From Gammaproteobacteria bacterium (GTDB lineage Bacteria > Pseudomonadota > Gammaproteobacteria > Pseudomonadales > Pseudohongiellaceae), in the NCBI GenBank assembly GCA_016762995.1, contig JAESUT010000017.1, positions 9,660 through 16,132 of the forward strand: DNA of 6,473 nt, written 5' to 3'. The notes beneath the pieces are model-generated. The model saw nothing but the letters and a program-made list of their open reading frames with translations. It was not told where the DNA came from and searched no databases. Position numbers and translations under genes: made by a program. Below are positions 1 to 4,567 of the stretch, piece after piece (positions within the stretch are counted from its first letter, which is position 1; each line of letters opens with the position of its first letter).

Positions 1-72
1 CTTATGCTAAGTATTTTCCCATAGGTTTTCAGAATAACTTGGCAATATTTCATATCGAGTTCTCATCACTTT

Positions 73-480
73 TCATTCAAGTATGGGACTTATCCGGCCT
101 TTATAGGCTGTATGACAAGACAAACAGGCTGTCAGCATTTCTTGTGTACTGGCTAAAAGTTCTGCCTCGGTGGCGACGAGGCCCGTTTCTTGAAGACCAA
201 GTGAAAGTGAATGGACAACTTGGTCAAATTGCGCAAACTGCGCAATCTTCTCCCCTAACTCTTCGGCAATAAGAATTCTCTGATAAGCTGGGATCTCTGG
301 GTGCTGAGCAATTTTTCCCGCAGCCTGAACCAATTGTTCTCGATCACCCACGAGCAGCGCATCGACAATTTGAGCAAAGTTATGCCCTAGTCCCTGCATA
401 ATATTTTTCAAATTGTCTTCTGCCGCGCCAACGGGGACAGCTAGACAGACCAAAGTAATAAAAAAGACGATTTTTCGCAT
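73..480 (-). CDS. Secreted monohaem cytochrome c, c'/c556-like
   Basis: This 135-residue protein has a Sec signal peptide (MRK, a hydrophobic stretch at residues 4-17, cleavage probably after VGAA near residue 20). A single haem-c site, CLSCH, lies close to the C-terminus (residues 119-123) and is followed by TAYKGRI. A mostly helical chain with a C-terminal CxxCH is the hallmark of the cytochrome c'/c556 four-helix-bundle group. Met28 in the first helix (NIMQGL) is where c556-type proteins have their distal Met ligand, so a six-coordinate electron carrier is as likely as a five-coordinate, gas-binding c'. It should be periplasmic and attach haem through the Ccm system. The ATG is well supported by AGGAGGT at 489-495, eight bases upstream. 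It is divergent from the porin gene and seems monocistronic within the window. Its electron partner cannot be read from the sequence, and the exact subfamily (c', c556 or other) is uncertain. Confidence 0.82.
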   Translation of the reverse strand: MRKIVFFITLVCLAVPVGAAEDNLKNIMQGLGHNFAQIVDALLVGDREQLVQAAGKIAQHPEIPAYQRILIAEELGEKIAQFAQFDQVVHSLSLGLQETGLVATEAELLASTQEMLTACLSCHTAYKGRISPILE

Positions 481-536
481 TAACGCATACCTCCTACTTA
501 CCTACACAAAACAACACTATTTCATCCGACAAATTT

Positions 537-565
537 ATTATGCACATTAGCGAACGAATTGGGAA
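537..565 (-). promoter_or_regulatory. Candidate sigma70 promoter for the c'-like cytochrome
   Basis: Read on the minus strand, a -35 of TTCCCA (560-565; 4 of 6 matches to TTGACA) is followed after 17 bases by a -10 of CATAAT (537-542; 5 of 6). Transcription would start near 530, giving a leader of about 50 bases that includes the strong ribosome-binding site AGGAGGT (489-495). Spacing is ideal but the -35 is weak, so this is only the best candidate by eye. Confidence 0.35.
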
Positions 566-585
566 ACGGATGACCAGCGACAAAT

Positions 586-655
586 AGAGAAATTCTCTGT
601 CTCGAATGAGATTCGGCGCCGTATCCGCAGCAGATTGGCGCCAGCAAGAGGCTGG
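586..655. promoter_or_regulatory. Cluster of short palindromes in the divergent intergenic region
   Basis: Five short dyads lie within 70 bases. They are AGAGAA-A-TTCTCT (586-598), CGAAT-GAG-ATTCG (603-615), CGGCGCCG (614-621), TGGCGCCA (636-643) and the hairpin CCAGC-AAGAG-GCTGG (641-655). The two GGCGCC cores are centred 22 bp apart, about two helical turns. The cluster sits between the divergent cytochrome and porin genes, behind the candidate cytochrome promoter and upstream of the porin's candidate Pho-box-like site. A regulator binding several half-sites here could act on both genes. I recognise no specific operator, and short palindromes also occur by chance. Confidence 0.3.
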
Positions 656-701
656 AAACGCCCTCCTTCGAATATTTCACTCTGATTACCAAATCGTCAC
701 A

Positions 702-719
702 TTGTCATCGTTTTGTAAT
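702..719 (+). promoter_or_regulatory. Possible Pho-box-like direct repeat upstream of the porin
   Basis: TTGTCAT (702-708), four bases (CGTT), then TTGTAAT (713-719) reproduces the 7-4-7 architecture of a PhoB site (consensus CTGTCAT, four A/T-rich bases, CTGTCAT), with 6 of 7 and 5 of 7 matches. The spacer is not A/T-only, and no good -10 element lies at the expected distance downstream. A rival sigma70-like pair, TCGTCA (694-699) and TAATAT (716-721) with a 16-base spacer, overlaps it. The site is 75 bases before the porin start codon, and OprP/OprO porins are classically induced by phosphate starvation. That context makes the match worth recording despite its weak score. Confidence 0.27.
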
Positions 720-793
720 ATATATGACTTACAGTGCCCAGTATCGATTCACTAGATCAGATACCCACAAAAGCGAGACTTTGGAGATCGCCC

Positions 794-2224
794 ATGAAAA
801 CAGTAATACCCCCCTTCAGAATCAGGCACTTTGTGCTAGCAGCACTACTATTATTGGGACTATCGTCCGGTGTGCTCGCTGCAGATCAAGAGCTACTAGA
901 TGTCTTATTGGCCAATGGAGCCATTACCCAAGAGCAATACGATACTCTGCTGGGTCGCGACGCGCTTAGCAGCGAGGATATCCTGGCGCAGCCAGCTGCT
1001 AGCCGCGAGATCGAGGAGGCTGTCGCCAGCGAAGTCGCTAGCCAGATCGACGAGAAATTCCCAGTAACGGCTGAACACGTAGGCAGCGGATTTCGCTTCG
1101 CAACCCGTGATGGTAACTGGCGAACTGACTTGCAGTGGCGGGCCCAAACGCGCTTCACGACTCCCTATCGCTCCGATCCCCGCCAAATATCTTCGTTCAA
1201 TGCTGGAAATCAATCCAACTTTGAGGCCCGTCGCCTACGTATGAAGATCGGTGGTCACGGCTTTCAGCCCTGGCTGCAATACTATTTCGAGGTTGACCTC
1301 CAGCCTTCTAGAGATGTGGATGACAGTAGCTCCGCATCCAGCACCAGAGTGATTGACTGGCGCATAGATATCGCCAAGTGGGACTGGGGTGGTATTCGCC
1401 TCGGTCAGTGGAAAGTAGACCTCAATCGGGAACGAGTCGACTCTTCAGGTCGCCAGCAGTTCGTGGAGCGGTCAATAGCCAACCGTGTATTCACCATTGA
1501 CCGGCAAGTGGGTGTTCAACTAAGAGGACACCTGTTTAAAGAAACCCCTGCCGACATGCGTTACTTTGCAGGAGTCTTTAACGGCGAGGGTAAGGGCGTT
1601 AACAATACCGACGACAATATGATGTACATGGCTCGTCTGCAGTGGAATTTTCTCGGCCGCGACCTTTCTTTCAGGCAGACAGACGTCGAATATACCGAAC
1701 TTCCCACTGGCAGCTTTGCGCTAGCAGGAGCAACAACCACCGGCGCTTGCACTCGATGGTCATCATCGGGCTGTGGAAACCTTGACGGCTTTGAGAAACC
1801 GGCTGATGCAGCACCTGATCAGTACGAAATCGATCAGTTTGTCCAGGAATTTGCATTCAAGTATCGCGGGTTTTCTGCACAGCAAGAGCATCATGTTAAA
1901 AAGATTCGCGATACTGTCACCGGCATCCGGAGTGAGCTGACAGGCGGATACGTGCAGGCTGGATATTTCTTTCATCATCTGTTCCCTGCCGTGCCAGCGC
2001 CGCTTGAATTTGCAGCACGCTATGCTTACGTTGACGAGCCCAACGCCAGCAATCTTACTTTTGATAATGCGCGAGAAGAGCTAACGCTTGGCGCTAACTG
2101 GTTTTTCAATGGTCACAATAACAAACTGACGATTGACTACTCGCGATTGAAACTCGACGACAACCTGCTGAGCAGGAATGAATCTGAAAACCGGCTACGT
2201 TTTCAATGGGACGTTTCGTTCTAA
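794..2224 (+). CDS. OprO/OprP-family outer-membrane porin
   Basis: This 476-residue protein forms an outer-membrane beta-barrel of the phosphate-selective porin O/P family, whose characterised members pass phosphate or polyphosphate. A signal peptide ends at GVLA (about residue 29). A short conserved N-terminal segment follows (LLDVLLANGAITQEQYDTLL), as is common in this family. Family-like barrel stretches include RRLRMKIGGHGFQPWLQYYF from residue 146 and GQWKVDLNRERVDSSGRQQF from residue 204. The chain ends in a barrel strand with C-terminal Phe (FQWDVSF). I chose the ATG at 794 over an in-frame GTG at 734 because the signal peptide begins there and GGAG (783-786) sits at good spacing. Two cysteines (C319, C327) in a Gly/Ser/Thr-rich segment could form a loop disulfide. 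The transported anion cannot be told from sequence: phosphate is the default, and a sulfur oxyanion is conceivable from the neighbours. A hairpin follows 20 bases after the stop, so the gene is probably transcribed alone. Confidence 0.88.
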   Translation: MKTVIPPFRIRHFVLAALLLLGLSSGVLAADQELLDVLLANGAITQEQYDTLLGRDALSSEDILAQPAASREIEEAVASEVASQIDEKFPVTAEHVGSGFRFATRDGNWRTDLQWRAQTRFTTPYRSDPRQISSFNAGNQSNFEARRLRMKIGGHGFQPWLQYYFEVDLQPSRDVDDSSSASSTRVIDWRIDIAKWDWGGIRLGQWKVDLNRERVDSSGRQQFVERSIANRVFTIDRQVGVQLRGHLFKETPADMRYFAGVFNGEGKGVNNTDDNMMYMARLQWNFLGRDLSFRQTDVEYTELPTGSFALAGATTTGACTRWSSSGCGNLDGFEKPADAAPDQYEIDQFVQEFAFKYRGFSAQQEHHVKKIRDTVTGIRSELTGGYVQAGYFFHHLFPAVPAPLEFAARYAYVDEPNASNLTFDNAREELTLGANWFFNGHNNKLTIDYSRLKLDDNLLSRNESENRLRFQWDVSF

Positions 2225-2244
2225 CAGGTATCCTTAAGAAAATA

Positions 2245-2300
2245 AAACTGAGGTCAGGATAGCTTGCCAATAGGCATGGCATCTCTCCTGAGCTCAGTTT
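2245..2300 (+). terminator. Large imperfect inverted repeat after the porin gene, probable terminator
   Basis: The left arm AAACTGAGGTCAGGA (2245-2259) pairs with the right arm TCCTGAGCTCAGTTT (2286-2300) at 14 of 15 positions, with one G-G mismatch in the middle. The 26-base interior contains a second small hairpin, TGCC-AATA-GGCA (2265-2276). The left arm is preceded by an A-rich run and the right arm runs into TTTCTT (2298-2303), so it could stop transcription after the porin and perhaps also from the other side. The U-tract is short and the loop is large for a classical Rho-independent terminator. An mRNA-stabilising stem or a remnant of a small palindromic mobile repeat is also possible. 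Confidence 0.5.
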
Positions 2301-2347
2301 CTTGTGTAGGTAATTCAGGGATAAGGTGAAATCATTCTGCCCCCTGC

Positions 2348-2411
2348 TTGTTAATCCCACTAATTGTTAACCCCTCTAATTGCTAGCCCGCCTGATTGTT
2401 ATTGAGATAAA
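2348..2411. repeat. Degenerate 16-bp tandem repeat, three to four copies
   Basis: Four consecutive 16-base units can be aligned without gaps: TTGTTAATCCCACTAA (2348-2363), TTGTTAACCCCTCTAA (2364-2379), TTGCTAGCCCGCCTGA (2380-2395) and a decayed TTGTTATTGAGATAAA (2396-2411). The first two differ at two positions. The third keeps the TTG-TA-CCC-CT-A skeleton, and the fourth keeps only the TTGTTA start. The array lies in the 326-base gap between the porin and the DsrE-like gene, 140-200 bases before the latter's start codon. It may be a multi-site operator, each unit starting with a -35-like TTGTTA, or neutral slippage. I recognise no known binding motif. Confidence 0.6.
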
Positions 2412-2419
2412 GCAATAAA

Positions 2420-2429
2420 TGATGCATCA
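2420..2429. promoter_or_regulatory. 10-bp perfect palindrome upstream of the DsrE-like gene
   Basis: TGATGCATCA is a perfect palindrome eight bases past the tandem-repeat array. A weak -35/-10-like pair, TTGTTA (2396-2401) and AATGAT (2418-2423) with a 16-base spacer, overlaps it, so a repressor binding here could block a promoter for the gene at 2551. Promoter and palindrome are both unremarkable individually. The remainder of the gap, 2430-2537, shows nothing I can identify. Confidence 0.2.
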
Positions 2430-2550
2430 GGCCTCGACAAACCAGCGGATTCGAGCTTGAATTGCACCCTTACTGGGGCTCATGGCTGTTGTCAGCGATA
2501 AACAAAGCGCACAGGCCCAGAACGACTAAAGGATCTTGGAGGATCACTCA

Positions 2551-3249
2551 ATGAGCAACAATTCCGATAAGCTTCAAGGAAGACGCAAATTCTTGGCCGG
2601 CGTAGGCCTGGCAGCGGCTACAGCCACTGTAGCCTCTACCGCACAAGCCGCAAGTAATAACAAAAGCGCAAACAATGGTTTTACACCGACTCGTCACGAT
2701 GAAGATGCTTGGTTGGATGCGAATTCCGCTGGCCACAGGGTCTTTATCGATACATCCACCTCATCAGGCGGTATTACTGCTCTGAACTACGCCAGCAATA
2801 TAATGTTTGGGCATACCGAGGGCTATGACGACACAGTAGAATCGGATATCGCTACTGTAATCTGCTTTCGCCATGGTTCCACTCCATTAGGCTACGACGA
2901 TGCCATGTGGGCAAAGTACGGTGCGCAATTCAGCCAAATGCTGAACCTCAAGGATCGAAACACCGATGGGCCATTCAGAATTAACCCTATGAATCAGAAC
3001 GAACAGGATCTTGGGCAACGCAGTAACACCATTGACTCCTTAATTGCTCGCGGTGTCAGCTATGCTATTTGCAGAAGAGCGACAATAGCTTTCTCCCGCA
3101 GACTCGCAAGCACAACCGGTGGTGACGCTGGGACAATCTTTGATGAGTTGATCACAAACAATATCCCCAACAGCCGGTACGTAGCTGCAGGGGTGCTAGC
3201 GGCAACACGCAGCCAGGAATACGGTTACAGCCTGCTGTACTCAGCCTAA
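2551..3249 (+). CDS. Tat-exported DsrE-like protein
   Basis: This 232-residue protein begins with a twin-arginine signal (GRRKFLAG, Arg11-Arg12, an Ala-rich hydrophobic stretch, cleavage after AQA near residue 33), so it should be exported folded to the periplasm. I chose ATG 2551 because GGAGGA (2538-2543) lies seven bases upstream; an in-frame TTG at 2536 is inside that ribosome-binding site. The mature part looks like a DsrE/DsrF-type fold. A strand TVICFRHGSTPLGY (103-115) is followed later by LIARGVSYAIC (164-174), and the C-terminal RYVAAGVLAATRSQEYGYSL (209-228) resembles the usual VPAG...QxxGY ending of that family. Cys174 sits where many DsrE-like proteins have a conserved Cys; Cys105 is the only other cysteine. 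Characterised relatives transfer sulfur as persulfide, but many DsrE-like proteins have no known activity. The gene stands alone and is closed by a strong terminator. The family call comes from pattern memory, and function is inferred. Confidence 0.68.
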   Translation: MSNNSDKLQGRRKFLAGVGLAAATATVASTAQAASNNKSANNGFTPTRHDEDAWLDANSAGHRVFIDTSTSSGGITALNYASNIMFGHTEGYDDTVESDIATVICFRHGSTPLGYDDAMWAKYGAQFSQMLNLKDRNTDGPFRINPMNQNEQDLGQRSNTIDSLIARGVSYAICRRATIAFSRRLASTTGGDAGTIFDELITNNIPNSRYVAAGVLAATRSQEYGYSLLYSA

Positions 3250-3286
3250 ACCTGCGCCCTGAATAGTTGTACGTTTTGCGCGCATC

Positions 3287-3327
3287 AAAAAACGCCAGTA
3301 TCGACTCTTCGACACTGGCGTTTTTTT
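3287..3327. terminator. Bidirectional Rho-independent terminator
   Basis: Six A's and CGCCAGT (3287-3299) pair with ACTGGCG and six T's (3314-3326). After one A-C mismatch the stem continues TCGA/TCGA (3301-3304 with 3309-3312) around a CTCT loop. T's run 3321-3327 on the plus strand, and the A's at 3287-3292 give a U-tract on the minus strand. The hairpin therefore ends transcripts both from the DsrE-like gene (stop at 3249) and from the converging oxidase-tsdA unit (stop at 3360). Confidence 0.93.
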
Positions 3328-3359
3328 ACGAGCTGATTTCCTTAGAAGTCTCGCCTGAC

Positions 3360-4319
3360 TCAGAGGTTCCGATAGTACTCACGGATCGGTTCAAACGGAC
3401 CAAATAGGTGCTGATCGTGGGGAAAATTATCCCCATAGGGTGGATAAGGACTGTCAACAGGCTTCCTAGTGATGTCAGGGAAATCCACCTCAAGGTTGGC
3501 TCTCTGAGGTCGCTCATGGGAGTTCATGTAAGCAGCCACATCATAGGCCTCATCATCACTTAGATCTGGCTGGCCTAGCGGCATTCTTGCCTTGATAAAA
3601 CGGGCGGCTGTCAAAATTCGTGTCATACCTGCCCCGTTATTAAAGCTATCGTTTCCCCACAGTGGTGGAAACAGATAGCCGTCTACGATGTCCGTAGTCT
3701 GCAATAAGCCTTCACCGTTTTCCCCATGACACACCTGACATCTCTCACGGAATACTTCCCCGCCTGCTTCAGTACTCGCCCTGCGATTTGGCTCCATGAA
3801 TGCCGGAGGCTCATCAAGAGCGCGCTTGCTGTCACCCAGCAATGCATATTGTTGAGCAAGCCCTTTGATATACATTTCCATGGATAGCATCTCGATGCTA
3901 TCGCGCGCCAGCTCCCTGCCGTTCATGCTACGGGTCATGCAACCGTTAATGCGATCGCGCAAATCACTTTCTACGCCATCCCTGCCTGAAAATCTTGGAT
4001 ACTTGGTGTCGGCTAACAAGAGAGAGAGCGTACCCGGCTCGGTTCCAGTGTCGAGGTGACAGGAGGCACAATCGAGATTGGTGCCAGAGAATCGCATGGA
4101 TGGATCTTCATGATTTGGGCCCATGGTCGATGAAGTTTCGCGAATCAATTGCCGACCATACTCAATGCTGGGCTCTGCGTTTACTGGTCCCGTCGAAACT
4201 TGACCTGAATACAGAGACAACGCCGCTAGGATAACTAGCACACCGAGTACGCCACTGCCGACTATCGCCGCTATCAGGCCAATACCTTTTTGAGTAGAAA
4301 TTAATCCAATCTGATTCAT
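3360..4319 (-). CDS. tsdA: TsdA-type dihaem cytochrome c, thiosulfate dehydrogenase
   Basis: This 319-residue protein would catalyse 2 thiosulfate = tetrathionate + 2 electrons on the periplasmic side. Residues 12-37 form a hydrophobic helix, either an uncleaved membrane anchor or a long signal peptide. Haem 1 binds at CASCH (84-88), followed by the TsdA-typical YPRFSGR and DRINGCMTRSMNG. Cys127 in INGC lies 39 residues after the haem-1 His, matching the family's unusual His/Cys-ligated catalytic haem. Haem 2 binds at CQVCH (194-198), followed by DGYLFPPLWGNDSFNNGAGM and FIKARMPLG; Met246 is the likely distal ligand. The tail (271-319) is Pro-rich and polar, and also present in TsdA proteins. 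The start codon overlaps the upstream stop as ATGA and has only a weak ribosome-binding site, suggesting translational coupling. No separate tsdB is visible. TsdA enzymes can also run as tetrathionate reductases; linkage to an oxidase argues for the oxidative direction, but that is inference. Confidence 0.85.
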   Translation of the reverse strand: MNQIGLISTQKGIGLIAAIVGSGVLGVLVILAALSLYSGQVSTGPVNAEPSIEYGRQLIRETSSTMGPNHEDPSMRFSGTNLDCASCHLDTGTEPGTLSLLLADTKYPRFSGRDGVESDLRDRINGCMTRSMNGRELARDSIEMLSMEMYIKGLAQQYALLGDSKRALDEPPAFMEPNRRASTEAGGEVFRERCQVCHGENGEGLLQTTDIVDGYLFPPLWGNDSFNNGAGMTRILTAARFIKARMPLGQPDLSDDEAYDVAAYMNSHERPQRANLEVDFPDITRKPVDSPYPPYGDNFPHDQHLFGPFEPIREYYRNL

Positions 4320-4567
4320 TGTGTTCTCACTGCTGGCTTTGTTTGACTGTCACTTTCACTTTTGTTTTTACTTTTTCTTTCAGTACCAATCTCACTTTCT
4401 CCGCCCTGCTGCCCAACTCCAATACTTTTTTCATACATCGACAACTGCTGAAGGAAAGCATGCTTAGGCTGCTCAATACGTGCGCGAAACTCTGGCCGAA
4501 TTATAGTCAGCACGGTGAACAGCGCCCCAAGAAAGAGTGTGGAGAAAACAATCAAATTACTAATCAT
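4316..4567 (-). CDS. Small one-helix membrane protein of unknown family
   Basis: I do not recognise this 83-residue protein. It has one transmembrane helix at about residues 3-23 (starting MISNLIVFSTLFLGALFTV). A basic, amphipathic stretch follows (RPEFRARIEQPKHAFLQQL), then a polar, Gly/Ser/Lys-rich and probably disordered tail. Positive charges just after the helix suggest that the C-terminus is cytoplasmic. It lies between the oxidase fusion and tsdA and overlaps both: its ATG at 4567 overlaps the oxidase stop by eight bases, and its TGA overlaps the tsdA start by four. An in-frame ATG at 4600 would add 11 residues but has a 41-base overlap and no ribosome-binding site at proper spacing; I prefer 4567, preceded by a G-rich GGCGGGGG. 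By size and position it could be a small oxidase subunit or assembly factor analogous to CcoQ, or a scaffold for TsdA. No sequence resemblance to CcoQ supports that. Confidence 0.68.
   Translation of the reverse strand: MISNLIVFSTLFLGALFTVLTIIRPEFRARIEQPKHAFLQQLSMYEKSIGVGQQGGESEIGTERKSKNKSESDSQTKPAVRTQ

Noticed and set aside
1..72. A terminator or gene end left of the small cytochrome
   Set aside because: No stem-loop with a T-run and no recognisable coding segment is visible in these 72 bases.
73..480. Calling the small cytochrome a nitric-oxide-detoxifying cytochrome c'
   Set aside because: The C-terminal CxxCH fits, but Met28 could ligate the haem as in c556, and nothing nearby points to NO metabolism.
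734..793. GTG at 734 as the porin start codon, adding 20 residues
   Set aside because: The extension has no signal-like character and would bury the Sec signal that begins at the ATG at 794, which has GGAG at proper spacing.
2225..2550. An integron attC-like site or a small gene in the porin-DsrE gap
   Set aside because: The inverted repeat lacks the RYYYAAC/GTTRRRY end boxes of attC, and no frame here has a credible start, ribosome-binding site and protein-like composition.
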